A DNA stretch of 64,000 bases from Nonomuraea dietziae. Its GTDB lineage: Bacteria; Actinomycetota; Actinomycetes; Streptosporangiales; Streptosporangiaceae. Below the pieces are notes generated by a model. That model saw only the letters and a program-made list of their open reading frames with translations. It ran no database searches and was not told the origin of the DNA. Made by a program: the position numbers and the translations under genes. The stretch covers positions 434,001-498,000 of the forward strand of contig NZ_JACIBV010000001.1 of assembly GCF_014195505.1 (NCBI RefSeq), written 5' to 3'. Each line of letters opens with the position of its first letter. The first letter of the stretch is position 1. This document shows positions 35,426 through 45,091 of the stretch, piece after piece.

Positions 35426-36082
35426 GTGCGGGTGCTGATCGCCGAGGACGAGCGGATGCTCGCCGACTCGATCGCCGAGGGTCTGAGGGGTGAGGCCCTG
35501 GCAGTGGACGTCGCCTACGACGGGGAGGCGGCGCTTGAACGGCTGACCGTGCACGACTACGACGTTCTCGTCCTGGACAGGGACCTGCCGGGCGTGCACG
35601 GCGACGAGGTGTGCGGGCGGGTGGTCGAACAGGGCCTGATGGTCAGGATCCTCATGCTGACCGCCGCCTCAGAGGTGCGTGCGCGCGTGGCGGGCCTGTC
35701 GCTGGGGGCCGACGACTACCTGCCCAAGCCGTTCGCGTTCGAGGAGCTGCTCGCCAGGATCCACGCGCTGGGCCGCAGGGCCAGGCCGGCCGATCCGCCG
35801 CTGCTGGAGCGGGCGGGCGTCAGGCTCGACTGGGCGCACCGGCAGGTCTTCCGCGAAGGCCGCTACGTGCCGCTGGCCCGCAAGGAGTTCGGCGTGCTGG
35901 CCGAGCTGCTGCGCGCCAGGGGCGCGGTGGTCTCGGCCGAGGCGCTGCTGGAGAAGGTGTGGGACGAGCACATCGACCCGTTCACCAACACCGTCAGGAC
36001 CACGATGACGAAGCTGCGCAAGAAGCTCGGCGAGCCGCAGATCATCGAGACCGTCCCAGGATCGGGGTACCGCATTCCATGA
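35426..36082 (+). CDS. OmpR-family response regulator
   Basis: A 218-residue protein. The receiver starts VRVLIAEDERMLADSIAEGL, with phospho-acceptor D51 (YDVLVLDRDLPG) and a lysine in LPKPFAFEELL. The C-terminal winged helix has PLARKEFGVLAELLRARGAV and ends IIETVPGSGYRIP. An ATG at 35414 is in frame, but GGAGG at 35416-35420 fits the GTG at 35426. The stop overlaps the kinase ATG by 4 bases, so the pair is co-translated. Confidence 0.94.
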   Translation: MRVLIAEDERMLADSIAEGLRGEALAVDVAYDGEAALERLTVHDYDVLVLDRDLPGVHGDEVCGRVVEQGLMVRILMLTAASEVRARVAGLSLGADDYLPKPFAFEELLARIHALGRRARPADPPLLERAGVRLDWAHRQVFREGRYVPLARKEFGVLAELLRARGAVVSAEALLEKVWDEHIDPFTNTVRTTMTKLRKKLGEPQIIETVPGSGYRIP

Positions 36083-37224
36083 GCATCCGCCTGCGTTTCG
36101 GCCTGGCCTGCGGCGGGGTGTTCCTGCTCGTCGGCGCGCTCGTGCTGGCCGGTCTCTACCTGGTGGTACGGCAGACGCTCGAGCCCCGCACGGGCCTGAT
36201 GACGCCGGAGTACATCAACACGCAGAACGGCTTCTACGGCAAGGGGAGCCGCGGTTACGAGATCACCGCGGAGAGGGCGGCCACCGTACGCCGCGTCTAC
36301 CAGAGCGACGCCCTGGCCAACGTGCGCACCTACGGCGCGCTCATCGTGCTGGGCGGCGCCGCGGCCTCGGTCGGGGTGGGCTACGGCGCCGCGGGCTGGG
36401 GGCTGCGTCCCCTGCGAGCGGTGACGCGCACGGCCAGGCGGGTGGCGCAGGGCCACGACCTGACCGGACGCATCGGCTACAAGGGCTCCAGCGACGAGCT
36501 GGAAGAGCTGGCGGGCATCTTCGACACGATGCTCGGCAGGCTCGCCCGCTCCTTCGACGGGCAGCGCCGCTTCGTCGCCAACGCCTCGCACGAGCTGCGC
36601 ACCCCGCTGACGATCAACAGGACGCTGGTGGACGTGGCGGTGCGCAGGCCCGAGGCGACCGACGACGTCAAGCGGCTCGGCGAGTCGCTGCTGCTGGTCA
36701 ACGCCAGGCACGAACGGCTCATCGACGGACTGCTCGCCCTCGCCGAGGGGGAGAACAGCGTGCTGGACCGGCGTCCCTTCGACCTCACCGACGTGGCCGA
36801 GCACGTGCTGGACGCCGTGGCGGCCGAGGCCGCCGAGCGGGAGGTCACCATCCACCGGCTGCTGGACACCGCGCCGACGGCGGGGGAGGCGGTGCTGGTG
36901 GAGCGGCTGGTGCAGAACCTGGTGGAGAACGCGATCAGGCACAACCACGTCAAGGGCGAGGTGTGGGTGACCACGCGTCAGCGGGCCGAGCAGGTCGAGC
37001 TGGTCGTGGCCAACACGGGGCTGCAGGTGCCGCCGTACGAGATCGAGGCCATCTTTGAGCCGTTCAGGCGGCTGCACGGCGACAGGCTCCGCTCCGACAG
37101 GGGCAGCGGTCTCGGGCTGTCGATCGTGCGGGTCATCGCCGAGGCGCACCATGGCACGGTCGCCGCCCGTCCCCGTGAGGAGGGCGGGCTGACGATCACC
37201 GTCGAGCTGCCCGTCCAGCACTGA
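36079..37224 (+). CDS. sensor histidine kinase (OmpR/EnvZ type)
   Basis: A 381-residue membrane kinase. Transmembrane helices lie at about residues 9-31 and 84-106, with a short 50-residue exterior loop between them. A HAMP segment follows, then the phospho-acceptor H171 in RRFVANASHELRTPLTINRT. The ATPase domain has LVQNLVENAIRHNHVKGEVW and SDRGSGLGLSIVRVIAEAHH. It pairs with the response regulator just upstream. The signal is unknown. A strong hairpin (37247-37277) ends the operon. Confidence 0.94.
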   Translation: MSIRLRFGLACGGVFLLVGALVLAGLYLVVRQTLEPRTGLMTPEYINTQNGFYGKGSRGYEITAERAATVRRVYQSDALANVRTYGALIVLGGAAASVGVGYGAAGWGLRPLRAVTRTARRVAQGHDLTGRIGYKGSSDELEELAGIFDTMLGRLARSFDGQRRFVANASHELRTPLTINRTLVDVAVRRPEATDDVKRLGESLLLVNARHERLIDGLLALAEGENSVLDRRPFDLTDVAEHVLDAVAAEAAEREVTIHRLLDTAPTAGEAVLVERLVQNLVENAIRHNHVKGEVWVTTRQRAEQVELVVANTGLQVPPYEIEAIFEPFRRLHGDRLRSDRGSGLGLSIVRVIAEAHHGTVAARPREEGGLTITVELPVQH

Positions 37225-37246
37225 CCGGGGGCGGCCGCTGCCGGGT

Positions 37247-37277
37247 GGCCCCCGCCACGCGCCGCGTGGCGGGGGCC
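37247..37277. terminator. bidirectional terminator hairpin
   Basis: GGCCCCCGCCACGC, a 3-base loop (GCC) and GCGTGGCGGGGGCC form a perfect 14-bp stem. It lies between the convergent histidine kinase and GNAT genes. TGTTGTTT follows on the plus strand, so it should also end transcription of the kinase operon. Confidence 0.85.
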
Positions 37278-37291
37278 TGTTGTTTCGGAGG

Positions 37292-37861
37292 TCAGACGCC
37301 GAAGGGGGCCGGGTAGACGATGGTGCCGGCGGGCACGGGCAGGGAGTCGTCGAACACCAGGCCCATCATCGCCTCGTCGGGGACCTCGAAGGACGGGCGG
37401 ATGCCGTACCGGGAGGCCGGCACGAACCCGAACCTGGGGTAGTACTCGGGGTGGCCGAGAACGAGAACGAGGTTCTCGCCCAGGTCACGGGCGGCTCGCA
37501 GGCCCGCGAGGATCGCCGCCGAACCCGCGCCCCGCTTCTGGTGGCCGGGCAGCACGGCGCAGGGGCCGAGCGCCAGAGCCGGGCTTTTGTCCACGTGGCA
37601 GCGGGTGAGCAGCGCGTAGCCCGCGACGGTGCCGTCGGCGTCCTCGGCGACGATGGACAGGCCCGGCAGCCACGCGGCGTCGGCGCGCAGCGCCTCGACG
37701 AGGTCGGCCTCCAGCGGGGTGGGGAAGGCGCCGAGGTTGACCTCGCGGATGGCGGGGATGTCCCGCTCGGTCTCCGCGCGGGTGGTCCAGATCTGCGACA
37801 CGGTGATGCTCTCTTTCGTGAGGGTGAAGTCGGTGAGGTGGATGGCGTCGATCTCGCTCAT
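37292..37861 (-). CDS. GNAT N-acetyltransferase (YhbS-like)
   Basis: A 189-residue acetyltransferase. IWTTRAETERDIPAIREVNL opens the domain, LGPCAVLPGHQKRGAGSAAI is the acetyl-CoA pyrophosphate loop, and VLVLGHPEYYPRFGFVPASR is the signature of the YhbS subgroup. Its ATG overlaps the rsgA stop by 4 bases, so it is the second gene of the rsgA operon. A link to ribosome or translation factor modification is possible but only from context. Confidence 0.9.
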   Translation of the reverse strand: MSEIDAIHLTDFTLTKESITVSQIWTTRAETERDIPAIREVNLGAFPTPLEADLVEALRADAAWLPGLSIVAEDADGTVAGYALLTRCHVDKSPALALGPCAVLPGHQKRGAGSAAILAGLRAARDLGENLVLVLGHPEYYPRFGFVPASRYGIRPSFEVPDEAMMGLVFDDSLPVPAGTIVYPAPFGV

Positions 37862-38934
37862 GAGCGGCGCTGCCTGTCTCGGAAGGCGTAGGTCTGGCGC
37901 AGCGAGCGGGTGATCGCCTTCTTGACGTCCTCGCGCTGGGCTCGCGCGTCGCTGCGGGAGGTCGCCCACTCGTTCTCGCGCTGCAGCTTGCGGTAGCTGG
38001 CCAGGCGACGCTGGTCCAGCTCGCCGGAGGCGATCGCGGCCTGTACGGCACAGCCGGGCTCGCGTTCGTGGGAGCAGTCGGCGAACCGGCAGTCCCTGGC
38101 CAGCTCCTCGATCTCGGCGAACACCTGCTGCAGGCCGTCGTCGGCGTCCACGAGGCCGATGCCGCGCAGGCCGGGGGTGTCGATGAGCACGCCGCCGTTC
38201 GGCAGCGGGACCAGTTCGCGACGGACGGTGGTGTGGCGGCCCTTGCCGTCCTGGGCCCGCACCGCCCCCGTGGCCAGCACCTCGGCGCCAAGCAACGCGT
38301 TGCCCAGCGTGGACTTGCCCACGCCGGAGGGCCCGAGCAGGACCACGGTCCCTGTCAGCACGCCGGCCAGCGCGTCGAGCCCCTGCCCCGTCTCCGCGCT
38401 GGTGGTGATCACGCTCACGCCCGGGGCCAGCCGGGCGGCATCGTCGGCCGACCGTGTGGGGTCGGCCACCGCGTCCGCCTTGGTCAGCACCAGGACCGGT
38501 AGGGCGCCGCTCTCCCACGCCAGGGCGAGCAGCCGTTCGACGCGGCCTGGATTGGACGCCGTGGCCAGGGAGGAGACCACCGCGACCGTGTCGACGTTGG
38601 CCGCCAGCGCCTGGCCGTGCGACCTGCGCGAAGGTGAGGAGCGGACGATGACGCTGCGCCGCGGGAGCAGCGCCGCGATCTCGGGTTCGGCGCCGGGGCG
38701 TACGGCGGCCCAGTCGCCCGTGCACGGGGAGGCCACCGGATCGGCCGCCTTGACCAGCGAGGTGCCGGCGCGCAGCGGGCCTGACTCGGTCACCGCGTCG
38801 CACCTGCCGCGGTCGACGGCGGCGATACGCGCGGGGACCAGGCCCGCGGCGCGGTGGGGGGCGAAGGCTCGATCGAGCTCGTCGTCCCAGCCGTAGGCGG
38901 ACAGGCCGCCTGGAAGAGAGATGTAAGAAGACAA
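37858..38934 (-). CDS. rsgA: ribosome small-subunit-dependent GTPase A
   Basis: A 358-residue circularly permuted GTPase that checks late 30S subunit assembly. An OB-fold region occupies the first 100 residues. G4 TKAD is at 151-154, before G1 GPSGVGKS (201-208) and G3 DTPG, the permuted order diagnostic of RsgA. A C-terminal zinc site follows (CRFADCSHEREPGC). The start is TTG at 38934 (or the CTG just before it). The only Shine-Dalgarno-like sequence, AAAGGG, is in the 3' arm of a hairpin (38945-38960), and a leader ORF lies upstream. Expression is probably controlled at translation. Confidence 0.93.
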   Translation of the reverse strand: MSSYISLPGGLSAYGWDDELDRAFAPHRAAGLVPARIAAVDRGRCDAVTESGPLRAGTSLVKAADPVASPCTGDWAAVRPGAEPEIAALLPRRSVIVRSSPSRRSHGQALAANVDTVAVVSSLATASNPGRVERLLALAWESGALPVLVLTKADAVADPTRSADDAARLAPGVSVITTSAETGQGLDALAGVLTGTVVLLGPSGVGKSTLGNALLGAEVLATGAVRAQDGKGRHTTVRRELVPLPNGGVLIDTPGLRGIGLVDADDGLQQVFAEIEELARDCRFADCSHEREPGCAVQAAIASGELDQRRLASYRKLQRENEWATSRSDARAQREDVKKAITRSLRQTYAFRDRQRRS

Positions 38935-38944
38935 CAGTCTGGAA

Positions 38945-38996
38945 CCCTTTGCCAGAAGGGCCCTCGGTGAACGGGACAGTCGCGCCCGATGCGGGC
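38945..38996 (-). promoter_or_regulatory. hairpins in the rsgA leader that cover its ribosome site
   Basis: Read on the minus strand, GCCCG-CAT-CGGGC (38996-38984) is followed by CCCTT-CTGGCA-AAGGG (38960-38945). The latter extends to 8 bp with G-U pairs. The AAAGGG of the second stem is the only candidate ribosome site for the TTG start at 38934. Folding would therefore hide it. Confidence 0.5.
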
Positions 38997-39012
38997 AGCG
39001 GCTAGTGGAAGG

Positions 39013-39081
39013 TCAGCCGAGGACCAGGGACGTAAGGATGGACCCGGCGCTGCGGAAAGCAGCCATCGCCACGACGGTCAT
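39013..39081 (-). CDS. putative leader peptide (22 aa) upstream of rsgA
   Basis: A 22-codon ORF beginning MTVVAM and ending with TGA. It is preceded by AAGGGAGGTGAGGTTG directly before the ATG, one of the strongest ribosome sites in the window. Its stop is 78 bases before the rsgA start. It has no domain and is too short to be an enzyme. Its position and the downstream hairpin suggest a translated leader controlling rsgA. Confidence 0.5.
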   Translation of the reverse strand: MTVVAMAAFRSAGSILTSLVLG

Positions 39082-39240
39082 CAACCTCACCTCCCTTGCA
39101 GAGTTCCGCTACCTGTTGCCGCTCTGAACCTACCACATCGATCATCGTCGCCGGTCCGCGGTTCGCCTCGGTTTGCCCGCGGTGGACGAGGTTGCTAGCG
39201 TCTCCAGGGACGTGATCGTCCCGGGTGACGAGGGAGGTTG

Positions 39241-39300
39241 ATGAATATGGCTGCCACCGGCCGTGTTCAGCATGCCCTTGTCCGGTCCGCGCGAGGTTGA
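39241..39300 (+). CDS. putative leader peptide (19 aa) upstream of the GNAT gene
   Basis: The ORF encodes MNMAATGRVQHALVRSARG. It is preceded by GAGGGAGGTTG directly before the ATG, nearly the same ribosome site as the rsgA leader on the opposite strand. Its stop lies 10 bases before the hairpin at 39311-39328 that abuts the ribosome site of the GNAT gene. A regulatory leader is the best explanation. Confidence 0.5.
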   Translation: MNMAATGRVQHALVRSARG

Positions 39301-39310
39301 AGCGCGGCCC

Positions 39311-39333
39311 GGTCGTTCGTCAACGACCAGGAG
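39311..39333 (+). promoter_or_regulatory. hairpin abutting the GNAT ribosome site
   Basis: GGTCGTT-CGTC-AACGACC (39311-39328) is a perfect 7-bp stem-loop followed immediately by AGGAG (39329-39333), the ribosome site of the GTG at 39340. It sits between the leader ORF and the gene. Confidence 0.55.
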
Positions 39334-39339
39334 TGTCAC

Positions 39340-39837
39340 GTGTCTTCTTTCGTCTCACCCGCCGATGCCGACCTGAGCACCGACCGCCTCATCCTGCGGA
39401 CCTGGACCGCGGCCGAGGTCGCCGCCGTCCTGGACGGCCGCATGCTCGCCCACTGGGCCGAGGACTTCCCCGCCGAGGGTGACCGCGTCATCGCGGGTCT
39501 GTTCGGCGAGCACCCCGGCTGGCTGGGCGAGTACGGTCACCGCCAGATCGTCGAGCGCTCGACGGGCCTGGTGATCGGCTCCATCGGCCTGTTCTGGCCG
39601 CCCTCCGACGGCACCCTCGAGATCGGGTACGGCGTCGTCGCCTCCAGGCAGGGCCATGGCTACGCTTCGGAGGCCACCAGGGCGCTGACGCGTTTCGCCC
39701 TCACCGCCCCCGGCGTCCACACCGTGAGCGCCGAGGTGGAACTGTCGAACCCGCCCTCGCTCCGCGTGCTGGAGAAGGCGGGCTTCCAGCGGTACAGCTC
39801 TGAGGAGAACCTGGCCAGCTTCCGCGCCACGAGGTAA
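39340..39837 (+). CDS. GNAT N-acetyltransferase (RimJ/RimL-like)
   Basis: A 165-residue acetyltransferase. It opens DLSTDRLILRTWTAAEVAAV. A cofactor-binding element GYGVVASRQGHGYASEATRA and the terminal NPPSLRVLEKAGFQRY follow. The substrate could be a small amine, an antibiotic or a ribosomal protein. The GTG at 39340 follows AGGAG. Leader ORF and hairpin upstream suggest translational control. It ends at a strong terminator shared with the convergent monooxygenase. Confidence 0.9.
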   Translation: MSSFVSPADADLSTDRLILRTWTAAEVAAVLDGRMLAHWAEDFPAEGDRVIAGLFGEHPGWLGEYGHRQIVERSTGLVIGSIGLFWPPSDGTLEIGYGVVASRQGHGYASEATRALTRFALTAPGVHTVSAEVELSNPPSLRVLEKAGFQRYSSEENLASFRATR

Positions 39838-39842
39838 CCCTC

Positions 39843-39874
39843 CGCGGGGTCGGCGGCACGCCGCCGACCCCGCG
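39843..39874. terminator. bidirectional terminator hairpin
   Basis: CGCGGGGTCGGCGG, loop CACG and CCGCCGACCCCGCG make a perfect 14-bp stem between the convergent GNAT and monooxygenase genes. It has no U-tract but is the strongest hairpin in the neighbourhood. Confidence 0.85.
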
Positions 39875-39877
39875 TCA

Positions 39878-41642
<1,765 letters not shown>

Positions 41643-41807
41643 GGGTCTCACCTCCTCAGGCGGTGTCACAGTCGACTGCAAGCTACAAGCCCGAGCATCA
41701 CACCGTCCAATCCTTTCCCAGCCACACGGTCGACGCTCTCCGAGGCAGACCGGATCTCGGAGGGCGCTGCCCTGATGAACCTCCAGCGAAGCGACGGGAC
41801 GGTGCGG

Positions 41808-42941
41808 TCAGGGCCTGGCCGGGATGGACCACTGCTGGTTGGCGTTGCTCCCGCAGGTCCAGATGATGAGGCGGGTGCCGTTGGCGCTGCTGCCGTTGGC
41901 CGCGTCGAGGCACTTGCCGCTGGCGGCGTTGACGATGCGGCCGTTGCTGTGACTCCATTGCTGGTTGGCGCCGCCGTTGCAGCTCCACTGGGTCACCGGC
42001 GCGCCGTTGGCGCTGCCGTTGGCGTCCAGGCAGGCGAACAGTTTCGAGCGGATGGTCCCGTCGTAGGCCCAGACCCACGCCTGGCCCGCGCCGCCGTCGC
42101 ACGGCTGAAGGAGCGCGGGAGTGGCGTCGGCCGCGTCGGCGACGTTGACGCACTTGCCGCCGATGCCGCTCATCTGGCCCATCACCGAGTTGCCCATGGC
42201 GTTGACGTGCGTCGCCGTCGATCCGCTGACGGTGACGTGCGCGCTGGTGACCCTGGCCCGCAGGGTGCCGTTGTTGCCGACGGGCGCGGTGATCCTGGCG
42301 CGGGAGTAGGGCTCGGTGGCGCAGGAGGAGCGCGGATCGCTCCACCTGTAGTACTCGGTCCAGCTGACCGATCCCGGTGACATGGTGTCCGCGCCCACGC
42401 GGATGCTGCCGAGTTTGAACTGGGCGTTGGTCGAGGTGTTGGTGACGGTCATGCCCCACCAGCCGCCGCCTTCCGCGCGGTAGTGGAAGCGGTAGGTCTG
42501 TCCGGGGGTCCAGGTGTGCCAGATGCGGCAGCTCATGCCCTCGCCCTCGCCGCCGAAGGCCTGGCACCAGCTGCCCTGCGAGCCTGGCCTGGCCTCGGTG
42601 ACGTCCCAGACGGAGAACAGGAACAGGCGGCGGGTGGTGCTGGCATTGGTCTGCAGACCGGCGTAGCCGCCGTGGCCGTTGGTCCAGGAGACCTGGTTGG
42701 ACCAGTAGACCTGCGACTGGTCGCCGGGATCGGTGTCGACAGTGATGGTGTAGGCGACGTCGCCGAGCCCGCTGACGCCGTCGAACTGCCAGTTGGAGTA
42801 GGTGCCTGGGGTGTCTCCCGCGTGCGCCGCGCCGCCGGGTAACAGGGCGGCGGTGACGCCGGCGACGAGCAGGAGGATCAGCCGGAGTGGGTTGCGGTGG
42901 TGGCCGCGCGGCCGGGAGGGGGTGGGGGGTGTGTCGTCCAC
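41808..42941 (-). CDS. secreted protein with DUF3472-like domain and ricin-type lectin domain
   Basis: A 377-residue exported protein. A signal peptide (NPLRLILLLVAGVTAALLPG, then GAAHAGD) precedes an N-terminal domain with YSNWQFDGVSGLGDVAYTIT and TWTPGQTYRFHYRAEGGGWW, typical of DUF3472/DUF5077 proteins. The last 130 residues are a ricin B-type beta-trefoil with repeated Q-x-W (GQAWVW, NQQWSH, NQQWSI), which binds sugars. The GTG at 42941 has AAAGGAAG upstream. It probably binds extracellular polysaccharide; no catalytic domain is seen. Confidence 0.88.
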   Translation of the reverse strand: MDDTPPTPSRPRGHHRNPLRLILLLVAGVTAALLPGGAAHAGDTPGTYSNWQFDGVSGLGDVAYTITVDTDPGDQSQVYWSNQVSWTNGHGGYAGLQTNASTTRRLFLFSVWDVTEARPGSQGSWCQAFGGEGEGMSCRIWHTWTPGQTYRFHYRAEGGGWWGMTVTNTSTNAQFKLGSIRVGADTMSPGSVSWTEYYRWSDPRSSCATEPYSRARITAPVGNNGTLRARVTSAHVTVSGSTATHVNAMGNSVMGQMSGIGGKCVNVADAADATPALLQPCDGGAGQAWVWAYDGTIRSKLFACLDANGSANGAPVTQWSCNGGANQQWSHSNGRIVNAASGKCLDAANGSSANGTRLIIWTCGSNANQQWSIPARP

Positions 42942-43153
42942 GGTGCTTCCTTTCTCGAGCTTCGGATGTGGTCGCGCCGGTATTGCGGGCGGCTGCACGA
43001 AGACCCCGAGCCGAGGAGCCGATCTCTTGATCGGACCTCTCGCCGAGAAGGTAACAACGGGTTGATATCCCTGGTAATGGACAAACGTCGGGTGGGCTTG
43101 GACGTTTCAGCGGGGCTGGAAAGTCGTGCACGCGCTTGCGGTCGCGTCCGGCT

Positions 43154-43681
43154 CTACGCCTGTGACTCCAGCGCGGCGAGCGTCTCGCGCAGCCAGGTCA
43201 GCTCCGTTCGTGTCGTGGCCGTCGCGATCGTGAACAGGCCCTGGCGGAACGGGTCGTCGAAGTCGGCGGCTCGCAGGGGCCGGTCACCGTCCCAGAAGAA
43301 GCTTGCCGGCTGGGTGAGGAAGTGCAGCCTGCGCCGCAGCACCGCCGCCTGCTCGGCGGGATCGTCCAGGTGCCGCAGGAAGGCCAGCAGGGTGAACCAG
43401 CGGTTCTCGTCGGTGATGAACAGCTCGTCGGGGTCGCGCAGCCGGTTCAGCAGCTCCTGCTCGCCGGCCGGGGTCAGCGACAGCATGTGCCGGGGCGCCG
43501 CGACCTGACCGGGCTGCAGCTCGCGGCGCAGCAGGCCGGCTGTCTCCATGCGCTTGAGCAGCGGGTAGAGCGTGCCGTCGGCGATGGGCCGCACGTGGCC
43601 GGTCAGGGCCGCGATACGTCGTCGCAGGTCATAGCCGTGTAGCTGCGCATCGTAGAGGAATCCGAGGACGGCGAGCTGCAT
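43154..43681 (-). CDS. PadR-family transcriptional regulator
   Basis: A 175-residue regulator. The winged helix is at the N-terminus (MQLAVLGFLYDAQLHGYDLR, then GHVRPIADGTLYPLLKRMET). The Vir_C_2-type C-terminal helix pair is FLRHLDDPAEQAAVLRRRLH. PadR proteins repress nearby detoxification genes. It is divergent from the alpha/beta hydrolase at 43740 across a 58-base AT-rich gap with GGATATATC (43708-43716) and GGTATATTC (43725-43733), which may be its operator. Confidence 0.9.
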   Translation of the reverse strand: MQLAVLGFLYDAQLHGYDLRRRIAALTGHVRPIADGTLYPLLKRMETAGLLRRELQPGQVAAPRHMLSLTPAGEQELLNRLRDPDELFITDENRWFTLLAFLRHLDDPAEQAAVLRRRLHFLTQPASFFWDGDRPLRAADFDDPFRQGLFTIATATTRTELTWLRETLAALESQA

Positions 43682-43739
43682 CATGGCTCCACCGTACCCC
43701 GTTGGCAGGATATATCGGGTTGGAGGTATATTCGGCGCC

Positions 43740-44513
43740 ATGCACAGCGCGCAGGTCCTCCCCGACGGCTCCCGCATTCGCTGGGTCGAGATCGCGGGCG
43801 TCGAGCCCACCCTGGTCTTCGTCCACGGGCTCGGCGCGAGCTCGGCCCCCTACTTCGCCCCTGTGGCGGCGCACCCGGCCCTCGCCGGGCGCCGGTCACT
43901 CATGATCGACATGCTGGGCTTCGGAATCAGCGACCGCCCCGCCGACCTGGCCTACACCCTGGAGGAGCACGCCGACGCCCTGGCCGTCGCACTGGAGCAG
44001 GCCTCGGCAGGGGGCGCGGACATCGTCGCGCACAGCATGGGCGGCGCGGTCGCCATCACGCTGGCCGCCCGCCATCCGCACCTGGTCGGACGGCTGGTCC
44101 TGGCCGACGCCAACCTCGACCCCACGCCGCTGCCGCAGACCAGGCGGCCGGGCACCTCCGGCATCGCCGTCTACCGCACCGAACAGGAGTTTCTCGACCA
44201 CGGATGGAAGGAGACCATGGACTTCGTCGGCCCGCACTGGGCGGCGACGATGCGCCTGGCCGGGCCCGAGGCGCTCTACCGCAGCGCGATGAGTCTCCTG
44301 CGCGGCACCGTGCCGACGATGCGGGAGAACCTGGAGAAGCTGCCGATCCCGCGAGCGTTCCTCTACCCGGCCGCGGACGGAGTGCGCGCCGACACCGAAA
44401 GCCTCACCGGCGCCGGCGTCCGCGTCGTGGCGATCCCCGACTGCGGGCACAACATCATGCTGGACAACCTCGACGGTTTCGCCCACGCCGTCGCTGACGC
44501 GCTGAGCGTGTAG
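43740..44513 (+). CDS. alpha/beta hydrolase
   Basis: A 257-residue hydrolase. The oxyanion segment is LVFVHGLGASSAPYFAPVAA. The nucleophile elbow is IVAHSMGGAVAITLAARHPH (Ser near residue 98), and the catalytic His is in IPDCGHNIMLDN. It probably hydrolyses an ester or lactone. It is divergent from the PadR regulator that most likely controls it. The start is the ATG at 43740, with GGAGG 13 bases upstream. Confidence 0.9.
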   Translation: MHSAQVLPDGSRIRWVEIAGVEPTLVFVHGLGASSAPYFAPVAAHPALAGRRSLMIDMLGFGISDRPADLAYTLEEHADALAVALEQASAGGADIVAHSMGGAVAITLAARHPHLVGRLVLADANLDPTPLPQTRRPGTSGIAVYRTEQEFLDHGWKETMDFVGPHWAATMRLAGPEALYRSAMSLLRGTVPTMRENLEKLPIPRAFLYPAADGVRADTESLTGAGVRVVAIPDCGHNIMLDNLDGFAHAVADALSV

Positions 44514-44543
44514 AGCGCGGCGGCACCCGCGTCACCGAAGGGC

Positions 44544-45065
44544 CTACGCCGTGGCTCGCGCGCGGTGCCGGCGTACCGCGTCGCAGTTGGCGCACCGCGG
44601 GGAGCAGTAGCGTTGCCGCCCGGTGCGGGAGGTGTCGGCGAAGATCGTGGCGCACTCTGTCAGGGCGCACCGCCGGAGCCGGTGCATGCCCCGTCCTGCC
44701 AGGTGCAACGCGGTGCCGACGGAGATGAGCGAGAACAGCACGGAGCCGAGCGGCTGGCGGTCGTCGCGGTAGTGCAGGTGCCAGCCGTGGCCGGCGTGGT
44801 CGGTCAGCCGCGGGTAGGCGGCGGCCTCCGCCAGCATCCGGTTGACCAGGTCCGCGCGTTCGTGCTCGTCGACGGCGTCGACGACCTTCTCCCACTCGTC
44901 CAGTACGGCGCAGACGTGGTCCACGTCCTGCGAGGTGACCGGGCTCTCCAGCACCAGCCCGGCGGAGCGGCAGCGGTCGGCGAGCTCCTCCGCGCTCGTC
45001 GGGCGCCGGTTGGCCAGGTCCGCGGCCAGGTTCACGGCGTCCTCGCCGTAAGGGTTGAGGTGCAT
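44544..45065 (-). CDS. CGNR zinc-finger regulator (ABATE domain)
   Basis: A 173-residue protein. The N-terminal ABATE domain begins NPYGEDAVNLAADLANRRPT. The C-terminal CGNR zinc finger is LRRCALTECATIFADTSRTG, then QRYCSPRCANCDAVRRHRAR, with four cysteines for zinc. These are presumed stress-gene regulators. It is divergent from the MFS transporter at 45092 with only 26 bases between, so the two promoters must overlap one or both genes. Confidence 0.92.
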   Translation of the reverse strand: MHLNPYGEDAVNLAADLANRRPTSAEELADRCRSAGLVLESPVTSQDVDHVCAVLDEWEKVVDAVDEHERADLVNRMLAEAAAYPRLTDHAGHGWHLHYRDDRQPLGSVLFSLISVGTALHLAGRGMHRLRRCALTECATIFADTSRTGRQRYCSPRCANCDAVRRHRARATA

Positions 45066-45091
45066 AAGCCCATTACATCAGGCTGGTCGGC

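Noticed and set aside
41698..43131. Alternative long frame over the lectin gene
   Set aside because: Arg/Pro/His-rich; the correct frame has signal peptide, Trp motifs and a ribosome site.
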